This document shows positions 12,511-23,617 of a stretch of DNA of 64,000 nucleotides, in pieces; the stretch's first letter is position 1, and each line of letters opens with the position of its first letter. The notes beneath the pieces were generated by a model, which ran no database searches, had not been told where the DNA came from, and saw only the letters and a list, made by a program, of their open reading frames with translations. Made by a program: the position numbers and the translations under genes. The stretch is taken from the NCBI GenBank assembly GCA_019915135.1, contig JAHLMK010000010.1, forward strand, positions 186,001 to 250,000. Direction: 5' to 3'. Source of the DNA: Strobilurus pachycystidiatus (taxonomy: Eukaryota > Basidiomycota > Agaricomycetes > Agaricales > Physalacriaceae).

Positions 12511-13186
12511 ATGGAAAAGGTTCGTACTGCTCTTCAGTGTCTAGTGAACCTACTCTAACATCCGTTGTCCCACAGTCATACGCTCAACAGTCATACGCTC
12601 AACAGTCCATGCCATACAGTCAACAGCCCGTGGGTACACCCCAAATGTCCATCCCGCAGGGAAGCCGCAACGCGAGGAACCTGCCACTCCATGACGGGAA
12701 ACGCGAATGGAGTGAAGGCCTTTGTGGCTGCTTCGGCGATTGTGGAACATGTACGAATGCCCATTCTCAAATTCATGCTATACGCTGACACCACTCTCCA
12801 GTCTGCGTGGCATGCTGGTGTCCTTGCATCTCCTACGCGAAGAACAAGCGGCGCATCGACCACTTGAACGAGAAAGGCTACCCCGACCCCGAGCATGGCG
12901 GCTGCTGCAATTCGGATTGCATGATCCACGGATGCCTTACCGGTTTAGCGGGTCTAGGATGGATTCTCCAAGTAAGCGATGGTCGCAACCACAATCACAC
13001 GAACATATGCTGACCCACGTTTCCCAGATCGGTGTTCGTTCCAACATTCGTGGGCGATACAGCATCAAGGGCGGAGGTTGCGGTGACTGTTTGGCGGCAT
13101 GGTGCTGCACTCCGTGCGACCTGACCCAAGGAAGTCGCGAAATCGAGCTGGAGGAACAGAGTTTCTCCCAGCAGCACCATCACTGA
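12511..13186 (+). CDS. PLAC8 family cysteine-rich membrane protein
   Basis: Four exons (12511-12519, 12576-12750, 12802-12971, 13028-13186) join to 170 aa; the first exon encodes only Met-Glu-Lys. After a Gln/Ser/Tyr-rich head with tandem SYAQQ repeats, the PLAC8 core starts at WSEGLCGCFGDCGTC, followed by CWCPCISYAKNKRR, the family's CxCPC segment. A second hydrophobic, Cys-rich block (CLTGLAGLGWILQ, then GDCLAAWCCTPCDLTQGSREIELEE) is the conserved PLAC8 C-terminal half. Proteins of this family (for example plant FWL/CNR and PCR types) sit in the plasma membrane and are linked to metal tolerance or organ size; no specific function can be given here. All splice sites are canonical and no defect is seen. 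Confidence 0.88.
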
Positions 13187-13715
13187 TTGTCGAGATGATG
13201 TTCTGTGTAACATTAGAGTCGAACTGTATTTATGTGCCCTGGGATGTCTCGTTCAATCTATATGTTTAATACCCTCTCTCTAGTGAGGTATGAGCTGTGT
13301 CTGGCCGGAGAGGATACCCTTTGTTTCAGTGTATGTCAACTCAGACTCCAAGAACATAGGAACGGAAAAAGAGTCTCAGTACATTGCCCACCCACCCACT
13401 GCTATGCCGCCTGTCGTAAAAGAGACATAACCATCAAATGTAAAACATTCGCGACATCTAGGCGCGTCGAGAGGGTTCCATATTAAGCTGGTACAAACAT
13501 AGAAGCTACATAGCCAAAAACAATGCAAAGAGAGCGCGTCGACAGCAATAGGTAATCGCAAAAAAGAAAAGCGGAACGATGGGATGATGATAGGAAAGCG
13601 AGAGAACGGGTGGACAGCGACAGCGGATAGCAATGCGACAAGAGAAATTCCGGGGATATCAGACAATGATTGTGGGGTTTCGTTTGATCATAATGAAAAA
13701 AGGTCAATGCAAAAG
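13187..13715. other. Intergenic between convergent genes
   Basis: About 0.5 kb between the convergent PLAC8 gene and the RING/RRM gene. I see no gene in it; presumably it holds both 3' ends. Confidence 0.5.
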
Positions 13716-13743
13716 GTGAGAGTGAGAGTGAGAGTGAGAGTGA
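13716..13743 (+). repeat. GTGAGA microsatellite
   Basis: A perfect hexanucleotide array, GTGAGA repeated about 4.7 times, 24 nt downstream of the stop codon of the minus-strand RING/RRM gene, so it probably lies in that gene's 3' UTR. Confidence 0.9.
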
Positions 13744-13767
13744 ACAGCGGAAATTGTGGGAAAAGGT

Positions 13768-16678
13768 TCAGCGCAGCCCAGTGCCTGCCAGGCGTTGCGC
13801 AAGGGCTTGCACCAAGTGCGCCTCGACACCGAACTCCCGGGCCAGATCTTCCATGTCAGGCGCAACGACCTCCGCGGGCTCGCTGCAAGGAGAGCCCTCC
13901 GAGACGCTGCTGGGAGTGTGGAAACTCTTGTCCTCCTGATCATCTCCATCCTCGATATCGGCATCGAATTGGTAAGAGGAGGAATCAGCCTCGGAAACTG
14001 AAACACCCCCATCCCGAGCCTGTAGAATTTCCTTGAATTTATCTGTCTGCTCCGACGTGAAGACTTCGATTATACGTCAGCCTGCGGCTTGGAAGGCATC
14101 GATGGTAACTCACTGCGACAGCCTTCGCCAGCCCGGAGAAGGTCGTGCAAAAGAGTTTCATTGAACTCTTCGCTGGCTGGCTCTTGCTCGATGCGGTTTT
14201 GGAGAACCTGCGTGGCAGTGAATGCGGCATCTTGATTGAAAACGTCAGTCTTGAGAGAAAGGGAAGCGATGAAAAGCGAACCATAGAGCAGGTCGCGAAA
14301 GTTGGTCGTCCAGAATACGCCACGACCTTCTTCATCCACAGGGAACTTGCTCAAGACGCTGATGAGCGAATGGAAGGGAAGAGAAGGCACTTTGAGGAAA
14401 TGGGCCTGAAGAATCGAATGAGTACAGTGTAAGATGATGGTGCGTGGATCCTTACGTCGGGAGAGCGGATGAGATACAAGAGGGCGGTGACTTCCGAATC
14501 ACCCATCAGGCCACACTCTAGAGCAGTGATCATGCGGTCATTTTCCATGCCAGCAAGAGAAGGGTGGCTTCCAGAGAATGCGCCCCGCCAAGTAGGGAAC
14601 AGCTACGAACACAAGTGAGCTGAGGTCGCTCCAGCGAGTCGTGCAACTTACCGCGGACATCAACTCTTCTTGAGAGCTGCGAGTGACGGTTACGCCTCGG
14701 GCACGCCTGCCTTTGCCAAGTACACTTCCCCTGCTTCGCTTGACGGGAAACGCCATGTCTTCTCGGCCCTTGTTGGAAGACGAGACCGTTTCGCCACGCA
14801 GAATGGCAGCGGCAATCTGTTCAGACTTGACTTCGACGAAGGCGTGACTCATGGTCTTTCCCTTGCGGTCCAAAAGAACATGAACGCGTTCGATTGGCTG
14901 TTGGAGCCAGGCAGTGATGGTTGGTGGCGTAATATCCTACAAAGGAGGCTTCAATGATCATAGATGTAACGAGGAGGGCATAGGCTTACCCAAGGGACAT
15001 TATCAATGCGCAGGACAGTGTTCTCTTGATCTTGAAGTGCTCGACCGTTGGTGCGGCGGTGAGAACGAGGAGGTGGCGTACTAGCTCTAACTTCGCTGTG
15101 ACTGAAGATAGACTCCCCACGCTCAAACTCAAAAGCGCTCTCGAGTCCACCAGTAGCGCTTCCAGGGGACGAGAAAAGGGGATCCAAAAAGCTTTTGCCT
15201 TTAGCAGTACGCCCGTCATCGCTGACAGGCCGATTGCTTGCAGACTTTTTGGCTTTGGGAGGGGCGCCGCTGACAAGCTTGAAGTCTTCCACAGACTGCT
15301 TGCAGACAGCGCACTCCATATCCTTCTCGCCGACGATGTTGAGAGCGCTGGTAAGGCACGCAGAGCAAAGAGGATGTTTGCACGGAACGAGGATGGCCAA
15401 GCGAGGAGGGTTCTGGCGAGAGCAGACGGAGCACGCCACAGGAGTGGGTTCGGGCTCAGGAGAGGGGGGGGCGGAGGCGGGAATGCTGAGCTGTGCGCGT
15501 TCAACAGCATGAGGTTCCGAGTATGACTGGGTATAAGAGTAATGCTGAGTTTGATTAGGGTATCGGTTGAAATTACTCTCCATTCTAGAAGGCAAGCTGG
15601 TGTTACCCATGAAAGGGTCTGCGAAGGTGGGCTGGCCGAAGACAGGCATCATGGGCGGTTGGGGTAGCACGTTGTTGAAGAGATTATAAGCGGTGTACTC
15701 TTGTTGATATTGTGGGTGTACGCTGTTTTGGGAAGGCAGGGAATGTTCGTGGTTCCGAGTAGGTGCGGGTCCATATTGATCTTCATAGTCATAGTCGTGC
15801 TCGACGTCGTTTTCGTCAATGTCAAAGAGGTCCAGAGAAAGGTCGGGGTTGCGTTGGGGGGTGTTCGAAACCTGTGATGACAATGATCGTCAGCTGCGAT
15901 GCGAGTCAACGAGCGAAGCAACGTACGACACCAAATGCCTCCCGACGCCGGGTCTGGGCAGGATCGGTAAAGCTGCCCTTGAGCTTGAGCTGTCGGGCGA
16001 GGTCGCGGTTGGGTGGAGGGGTCGCGATCACCGAGTTTTTGATCGTTGACACGCTCTTACGTGCCAAGGGTGAAGTCGGGACCATACGCTGACTGGCATT
16101 GATGACCGGGGCGTGAGATTGGGAAAGGGCGCGCCGCCGGTGATTGGAAAGGAAGGGAGGAGGCAAGAGCACTGCCAAGAGAGTGAACAAGCAGCGGAAG
16201 GAACAAGCAGGACAAGCCTTACCTTCTTCGGCAGTGATGTAATTGGAGGAGTCGTTGCCGTCGTAGAAAGAGGCTTGTATGCGTCAAAAAAGGGAAGAAA
16301 ACGAAAGAAAAGCGACCCACAATCGTCCTCGTCGTACTGCGAGGCGTCCGCCATGCCTTTGGAGACCTTGATGCCGTGTTCGTTGGCGCGGGAACGCCAG
16401 TTCTGGGCAAGGTCGGCTAGGCTGTTGTCGCTGGCGGTGTACGACTTGACGAGCGCCGGAGAGGTGAATGACATGTGTCTGAGAACGTCGGGGTGGCTTT
16501 TCGCGCTCGCCGGCGTCGCGAGCGTCGAGGGCGGGTTGGAGGACGTGAAAGAGCGCAGGCTGATGGGCGTGTAGGGCGTCGCCGGGGACACGGGAGAGCG
16601 AGCATGCGCGTATGAGAGGGACTGGGAGTGAGCGTGAGCAGAACGGTGGGCGCGTTGTGGTGTAACAGGCGAGGTCAT
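13768..16678 (-). CDS. RING finger and RRM domain protein
   Basis: Minus-strand gene from ATG at 16678 to TGA at 13768-13770, with several short introns. The N-terminus is Ser/Pro/Ala/His-rich and disordered. A central C3HC4-type RING follows: CSVCSRQNPPRLAILVPCKH then CSACLTSAL and CAVCKQS. About 100 residues later an RRM starts at VLRIDNVPWDITPPTITAWL with the second strand SHAFVEVKS. The C-terminal part contains a conserved-looking block (FPTWRGAFSG, ALECGLMGDSEVTALLYLIRS) and an acidic tail ending LAREFGVEAHLVQALAQRL. RING domains usually give E3 ubiquitin ligase activity and RRMs bind RNA, so a role coupling RNA binding to protein turnover is plausible but not shown. Exon borders are partly inferred; domain calls are secure. 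Confidence 0.78.
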
Positions 16679-17411
16679 GGTGGTCGCACGAAGGGAAAGG
16701 CCAGACGGAAGAGGGAACCGTGTTATGCGCCAGAGGCTTCGGACCAAAATCCTGACAATTTCTGTGACCAGATTTGGTCATTTATTCCACAAAGGGCTCG
16801 AAACTGTCCAAAGCTTCACAGAATTTGTGAGGATCTTACCCAAACACGAGTGGGATCAATCAACAAGGGCACGCGTAGCACGTGATCCGTGATGTTTTAT
16901 GGCGCGCCACTGCCCTTGACGCGTTATAACACTGTCAACAGCAATTTGCATTATTTCACTGCACTCAAGAGCAATGACATACTGCGGTCCTCAGGGGTTT
17001 GAGCTACGACCAGCTCTTCTTCGACCAGGCATCCGTGTATAGCGCTTAAAGGCTGCGAATGATATGTGCATGTCAATGCATACGAAACAAAAATGTCGCT
17101 GCTTGATCTTTATGCCATATACCGTGCACTCCCATCAGCATCTGTCAATGTCGGGCGCCAAAACAAACAGCGTCTATCCTATTTTACATCGATGAACGTC
17201 GAAGTGCCTCTACGCGCAACAGCACATTAGGCTTTGAAGAGAGTCAGTCCCTGGACAAGCACTGCGGCGTCCGCATCCCATTCAGTAATCATCACCAGCA
17301 CAGCCGGTCCCCACAGCCCGCGCGTCAATTGACAAGCATCCTGGATCAACGGGCACGTCAATACAATTTATACCTATTACCTGGGTTACAAACGCCTCTC
17401 TCAAGGCCACC
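16679..17411. other. Intergenic (divergent promoters)
   Basis: About 0.7 kb shared by the divergent RING/RRM gene and the single-pass membrane protein gene. No coding region and no clear promoter motif were recognised. Confidence 0.45.
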
Positions 17412-17849
17412 ATGGAGGCAACCGTTGTAGCATCAACTGGACAGGACCCTCTCATACTCCCCTCCACAGTCATCATCCCCACACCCACTCGCACCTACAC
17501 CCGAGACTTGTCCTGGACCACAGCCATCAGCGCCAGACCGAACGCACCTTACCAGCCCGACAATGGTGCTGTTGTCCAAGTCGTCCATCATCATGAGCAC
17601 TGCGCAGAAAGACATCACCCGGCCGGAGCTCTCATTGTGGCTATCTTGGGTGGCGTCGTCCTAGGCCTGCTTATAGCCCTTTGCGGGATTATGCTGGCTG
17701 CGCGGAGGAAGAGGAGAATGGCCGCTGCCCGAGACTCAGACGCTGTTGAACAAAAGCTCGTTCGAGGCAGTTTTGATTTCGGAGCTGGCGATGAGATGGA
17801 ACCGCTTCTTGACGAGAACGCGGCAAGGAGGAACTCCAGCATAGCATAG
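17412..17849 (+). CDS. Small single-pass membrane protein, unknown function
   Basis: An uninterrupted 145-codon frame, unusual in this intron-rich window. Residues 1-70 are Thr/Pro/Ser-rich, in the style of an extracellular or luminal stem. One strongly hydrophobic segment (about residues 73-96, ALIVAILGGVVLGLLIALCG) is followed by the stop-transfer cluster RRKRR and a short acidic tail (GAGDEMEPLLDENAARR). The resulting topology is N-outside, C-inside. No family was recognised; similar stem-TM-tail proteins are common in agaricomycetes. That it is a real gene is supported by its sensible topology rather than by homology, so confidence is moderate. Confidence 0.6.
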   Translation: MEATVVASTGQDPLILPSTVIIPTPTRTYTRDLSWTTAISARPNAPYQPDNGAVVQVVHHHEHCAERHHPAGALIVAILGGVVLGLLIALCGIMLAARRKRRMAAARDSDAVEQKLVRGSFDFGAGDEMEPLLDENAARRNSSIA

Positions 17850-18796
17850 CCTATAGTTGAATGGCAAGACGCATTGTGCCGTCACGAGCACCTTATCTAC
17901 ATAGACGTTATGTTTACCTGGCATCTGCTTACATAGGTCGGAGACACCGGATTTGTGTTGTTCAGTAGAACAAGCTCACGGAGAAAAAACACCTCGACTG
18001 ACCGTTGGCTCGTATTGTTATCGCTTTTGATACAATTTGGACTACGCATCGCATAGACATACGAGTTTCGGGCCCGCTGTCGGAGAATATGGGCAGCCTC
18101 CAGATATACATCCAGCAGGTCGACGAGAAGGTAGAACTGAATGCATTACGGGTGTTACGGCGTCGGCCGCTGTCGGACATACAAGCGTATCTTTCGATAG
18201 GTCTTGGCTACCTGCGGATTAACGAGAGCAAGTCACCTGAAGTCCCAATCAGAAGAGGAAGAGTAGGATATTCGAACACCCCATGGTTCTGGAGCGGATA
18301 ATCACAGGTCCACCTGTAAAGCGACTAGATATCGGTGCCTCCCTCCGACCTGATAGTGCCACGTCAGAAACAACTTGACATCAGATATACAGCGAACGAC
18401 TGAACGAGGCAACCTGTCCCCACCTAAGGACAAGCTCAAGCTTCTTGCGGACTTACACGTATGACGGTGAGTCCTATGACAGCATGCCAGTGATGTCGGC
18501 AACAGTATCGACAAGACAGATCCTGTGCTCTTAGTAGGCTCGCCATTCGCGTTCTGTAACTTTCGCTGAGAGATGGCCACTGATTTGCCGCGTTGGTGAT
18601 GGTCGAGAGGCAATTGCCATAGGTGCGGGATGAAAGCCTAGTAGCACGGAGATAGCCTGGAAATAGCGCTGATGGCCCAAAACAGGCATGCGCACCTGAC
18701 GTCACGATCCGATTATGCAGTCCTATAAAGCCAGATTTCGCGGCGTCACGGCCTTCAACTTACACCACATCATTCTCTCTGCCATCTTTTTCAATC
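17850..18796. other. Intergenic upstream of the dehydrogenase gene
   Basis: About 0.95 kb. The only element I can name is a TATA-like sequence near its right end (18724-18730). Confidence 0.45.
18724..18730 (+). promoter_or_regulatory. TATA-like box of the zinc dehydrogenase gene
   Basis: TATAAAG lies 73 nt upstream of the ATG at 18797, a usual spacing for a fungal core promoter. Confidence 0.5.
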
Positions 18797-20188
18797 ATGC
18801 CTGAAGGAACCATGAAAGCGCTCTGGTACAACGCCGTACGTCGTGCCCGACGCTGTCGTTGTCGTGTGCGCTGACGAGCTCGCTGTGCAGCCCAGGGATT
18901 TCGAGATCAAGCAGGTCCCGATACCACAGGTCGGCGACAACGACGTCCTTCTGAAGGGTGTGTGCGTTTCCTCCATCGCTGTTCTCGTTGCTCAAAGGCG
19001 TTTTGTCAGTGTCCTGCTGTGGTACGTCGCGTCGCCACATGACGTCACTATCTCCCCCATCTAACGTCGCCAAGGTGTCTGCGGCACTGACGGGCACATT
19101 CACGAGGGCGAATTCATCTCCACGTTCCCTGTGCGTGTCGGCCTCTCTTTCTCATCCAAGTCGCGTCCTCATCACGAACAGCTTATCCCCGGTCATGAGG
19201 CCATCGGCTCTATCGTTGAGATGGGCAAGAACGTCAAGGGCTTCGAGAAGGGCGACCGCTGTGTCGCCGACGTCGGAGAGACTGTGCGTGACTCCCCACA
19301 ATCTCCTGCCCTCAATCTGACGCACCGCCTACAGTGCGAAAACTGCTTCTACTGCCGGCGTGGCCAGTCGCTGATGTGCGAGAACTTCCATGCTCGTGGC
19401 GTCACCAAGGAGGGTGGTTTCGCAGAGTACATCTCCTAGTAAGCTTCATTCCCCTCGTCGTTTGGACCGGTCTGAATGTCTTAGCCCGCAAAACAAATTG
19501 TACAAGATCAAGAATCTCTCCGACGAGGACTCTACCCTGTTGGAACCCGCTGCTTGTGCCATCCACGGCCTAGACAAGCTCAAGCCCGAAGTTGGTATCG
19601 AGGTTCTTCTCCTTGGCGCAGGGCCTACAGGGTTGATTCTCGCTCAACTGCTCAAACTCAATGGCGCGTCGCGCGTTGTCATCGCTGCCAACAAGGGCAT
19701 CAAGATGGACATCGCCAAGGACTTGGACGCTGGTGATGAGTACATCGAGCTCGACAGGCAGAACCCTGAAGCGCAGTGGCAGAAACTCAAGGACGACAAC
19801 CCGTACGGCTTTGATGTTGTCGTTGAGGCAACCGGTGTCGAGAAGCTCGCCAACGAGAGTATCAACTATGTTCGTCGCGGCGGTACCCTCATGATCTACG
19901 GTGTCTACGAGAACAAGGCTCTTGTTCACTGGCCCCCTTCCAAAATTTTTGGTGACGAGATCAGGGTATGGTCGCTCAGAATTTCCTGTCATTCGTTTGC
20001 TCATCGTCTTCCAGATCATCGGATCCTTCTCTCAAACCTACTGCTTCCCTCGCGCAGTTGCCTACCTTGACAGTGGAAAGATCAGAGTCAAGGGAATGGT
20101 CACCGATACTTTCAAGCTCGATGATTTCCAAGCCGCTTTGGACAAGATGAACAGTAGGGGAGCCCTCAAAATTGCGATCAAGCCCTAA
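18797..20188 (+). CDS. Zinc-dependent polyol/alcohol dehydrogenase (arabinitol/sorbitol type)
   Basis: Eight exons (18797-18835, 18891-18957, 19010-19021, 19075-19130, 19182-19283, 19335-19438, 19485-19965, 20015-20188) sum to 345 codons, giving 344 aa, the usual medium-chain dehydrogenase length. Catalytic-zinc ligands are in [15 protein letters not shown] and PGHEAIG; structural-zinc cysteines are in [15 protein letters not shown]; the Rossmann loop is [17 protein letters not shown]. The third exon is only 12 nt and supplies Val-Ser-Cys-Cys just before the catalytic-zinc cysteine. The family oxidises polyols such as D-arabinitol or sorbitol with NAD(P)+ in the cytosol; mushrooms use such enzymes for mannitol/arabinitol turnover. 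The exact substrate cannot be read from sequence. No defect is seen. Confidence 0.87.
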
Positions 20189-20496
20189 GTTCGAACAGTC
20201 AATAAGTAATCGCAGCATTGTACATTTTGTAGATTAGTCACATCGTGCAGATTGATAAATTATCGTTTCTTCTGTTCAATTTTGCGGCGTAGCGCTGCTT
20301 GATACATACCTCCCGACTGCATGTCAAACACATTGTGCATGCCAAGACTGAATGAGTTTTGCCTTGATCAGACGCAGTCTCTCGTCAATTCTTGGGAGCG
20401 CATATATAGCGCTATTGGACTATATTCAAATGTACAATATACTTAATTGAAAGTCCAAATCCTGGTTAGATATATATAAGTTGAGTTAAATGACTT
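20189..20496. other. Convergent 3' intergenic spacer
   Basis: About 300 bp between the ends of two convergent genes (dehydrogenase on plus, glycosyltransferase on minus). AT-rich; it holds the presumed 3' ends and nothing else recognised. Confidence 0.5.
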
Positions 20497-22124
20497 CTAC
20501 AATAATCTATTAGAGCCAATCTGCACACCCTTGGCCATTCTGAACATTATAATGTTGCCAGACAAACTCGAGAACCCATTCCCGACGAACACCTCGGCCC
20601 GTTCAGCGATGGCCATGTCAATGGCCCCGCTGATGTACTGCTCTTCGTTCGTTATGTCAAGGTCCTGGCTGCTCGCCATGCCCTCCTCCACCGGCGACCA
20701 GCCATCCTTCTCCAGCTCCTCCCAGAGCTCGTTCAACCACCATTGATAGCCGTTCGAAAGCAAATACACCTTCTCCAAGTTCAACTCCGGACTCTCATCG
20801 CGGACTTGGCGGAGGCGGTCGACGATCTGCGTGATGTCGGGAAGACAGTGTTCGAGGTAGTGGTCGAGCTGGCCAGTGGGTGAGGATGGGTCGAAGTCCT
20901 CTGGGCTGAAGCTGTCGACGATGCCGGGGAAGCGGTTCATGCCCTGGTACTGTACGCTCCACTTGGCGAGATGGCGGCAGTGTCCGTCGTAGTCCCCGCG
21001 TCTGAGGTGGACTGCGACTAGCCCAGGTATGACGTCCGTCGCAGCATCTGACCCGGGCTTCTCATTGTCAATGCCCTCCATGTTGCGGTCAACCGCACTT
21101 TGCACCAGGGCCGACCATTTGAAGTCGCGGAGGATAGGCGTCGATGCCAAGAGCGGGTACATCGATATCACCCTCTCAGAGCCGAAGAGTCTGGGATGAA
21201 GGCTTGGTGAGCGGAAGCGAAAACTTAGTTAAAAAAGGACACGAACAGGTAATTGAAGACGGGCTTTTCTGCAAAGTCGACGACGAGACAGGGGTCATCA
21301 CTGACATTCGCGAGCCAGTCGACCCAAGTGTTCAGAAGCTCAGCTCCATCCAAGGAATCGTCGCTGAGCCGGTCCTCCGCCGCAGAACTCAGGCGAACGC
21401 GTTTGCTCGTCGGGCATACGGAATCGAAATGAGATAGATGCACGGCTCGGATGTCATGGGGCGGCGGTCCGTCGGACGTTGATGCTTCCTCGAACACATC
21501 CTGTGTGAGGGAAATCGACGGCATATCTCCTCCCGCCGTCGGACCGGAGATGAACGCGTTTAGTGGCATATGCGTCGGGCGTAATGCGCCATCGTAAAGG
21601 GTATATGGCAGAGGGAGCTGGGACCATGTGTAGTCGCTGAACACAAACGAGCGGTTGGATGCATAGGCAATATACGAGAGCAGCAGTCTGGGAAGAATAT
21701 CATGATCAGATGCTCTACAGGTGAGAAAGTGAACGACGTACTGTTCTTGCAGGATGTTGTTTAGACCGAGACCCCAGAGCGTTCCCTCAAAGCGCAAGTA
21801 TCTGCGGTCCACCTCCGACGTTCGGTGTTGGGGGAGATTGGTTTCAAACCGATGGATATCAGAGTACGTCGGGGGTATACCTCCACTAAGGACGTAGAGT
21901 ATGGGTAGGAGAATAGCGATGGTGAGAGCTCGGCGAAAAAGGGGCGTGAACAGGATGCGCGCTGCGAAATGAAAGGGTTTTCGTCGGAAGCGATTTGGAG
22001 GTAGGCTATATACAGTGGTGGCGGGCAGCTCGAGGACTTCATGGTTGGGTAGCGGTTGGTAGCTCCGTAATGTCCGCCCGTTCATGAATCTTCCGAAAAG
22101 AGTGCGAAAGAAAGCGTGGTCCAT
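20497..22124 (-). CDS. O-fucosyltransferase-like type II membrane protein
   Basis: Three exons (22124-21742, 21687-21247, 21190-20497) give 505 aa. A basic cytosolic head (about 65 residues) precedes one signal-anchor helix ([17 protein letters not shown]), so the catalytic part faces the Golgi/ER lumen. The region near residue 340 has [17 protein letters not shown]-x-R-R-G-D is the donor-binding motif shared by protein O-fucosyltransferases and related alpha-1,6-fucosyltransferases. The C-terminal half ends with [20 protein letters not shown], the conserved donor-site loop with Ser/Asn residues. Mushrooms carry many such genes of undetermined acceptor specificity. The sugar and target are unknown; the family call rests on the HLRRGD motif and topology. 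All introns are canonical. Confidence 0.8.
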
Positions 22125-23617
22125 CTATCCTGTAGACTGAGCACGGTAGAGATGGAAGAAGATGGTCAAAAGATGAAGCACAGCATGATTTGATGAGCGA
22201 CTGACGACTGTAACTGCGGGAATACTGTCAGCCTAAGAATATATGCGTAGGCTCAGCCGGAAGGAAATGATGTGAAAATTTAAAATGCAGTGCCAAGGCG
22301 GGTGAGCGTCACCGCTGCCCAGAGGCGACGGCCATAAATTGACGCTGAAGGTACGTAGTTCATCTGCTGCTCAGTGCTCACCTCGTTTTCTTTGTGTATT
22401 GATTGTCGCACAATTAGGACCTTCTCGCAGGCCAAGACGTTTCTGAAGGGTGAGCGAAGAAGCGGGGACTGTTTCGGATACTGACATCACGCCTCGGAGC
22501 GCAGTCCGTGGTTAGCGTGTTATTATCGCCTTGCAGTTGAACTTGAAGGGATAAAAGCAGTGCACCAGTCACTGACACGCCGAAAAATCAAAGAAAGACG
22601 CGAATACGACGCGAGATCGAGGATTCGACGCGAAAGGCAAACCGCGATAAGTACAACTGATGGCTGTCTGACAGGTGCTGCCATTGGCCACGTCGGCCAC
22701 GGACCTACAACCGGCAAAAGCCGATCCCTGATCCTTTCGCTCTGTCTGTCTCAATACTGTAAGTAGTGGTACTTACTCTCCTGTACTACTCTTCAGTTTA
22801 TTTCGTCAGTTTATTTTCACCCTGAGCGCTTTTCGACTGCGTCAACAGGGTCATTTCGACGATGTAGCCTCCGAGATGAGCTTCCGTCGCCTGTGAGCCG
22901 GAATTACTGCTTGCTGAATTCAATGCACCGAGGCCAACTTGAACGAACGGAAACGGTTGGCTGAACCCAAAGTAGTTACATACAGTACTGGGAGGGAAAT
23001 CTGTGGTCACTGACGCGCCCTGGACGCGGCACAGCGCGGCGCTCAGGGATTCGCAAGAGGTGGGCAGGGTGACTGAGGGTTATTTCCAGGTTATTTCCTT
23101 GCCTTTGGTAAGGACACTCCACCCCGAAGTTATTACAGTATGTCAACCAGGGATGACTTGAGACTTACAGCGAGAAGATGGGAGCGAGCCGCGGCCCGCG
23201 GGTCGGCGAGAGCGTCTTCGGAGCTGGCTGGCTTTCACTGGACTGTCAACGTTCAACGTTCAATGCTCAACTTCCATTCTGTCTCGACACTTGACAAAGG
23301 GTACTAGGCAAGGAGTAAGTTCACAGCGGTACGCTGAGGACACCTAGTCAGAAATAACTGGCAAAATAAACTGAGTACGACAATGCATGATGGCATGATG
23401 ATGACCGATGCGACAGTTTTTGGTGACTAAGCGGCGGAAAAGTTGCGTGGCTTAACGGCAACTATGAATTTGACGGGAGGTAGGCGCTCCTCGCTGTTGG
23501 GACAGACATTCAACGCCGACGCCTCCGGGATATAAACTGGGTATATAAGCCTGGTCAGAAACAAATCGTTCTCCTCATTCACTTTCTTGCGATCTAGATT
23601 TCCTCTTGGTTTCTACC
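22125..23617. other. Intergenic (divergent promoters)
   Basis: About 1.5 kb between the divergent glycosyltransferase and short-chain dehydrogenase genes. Near 23248-23272 a short direct repeat (TTCAACGTTCAACGTTCAAT) occurs. A TATA-like box lies near the right end. No coding sequence was recognised. Confidence 0.5.
23542..23549 (+). promoter_or_regulatory. TATA box of the short-chain dehydrogenase gene
   Basis: TATATAAG 76 nt upstream of the ATG at 23618, a good consensus core promoter. Confidence 0.6.
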
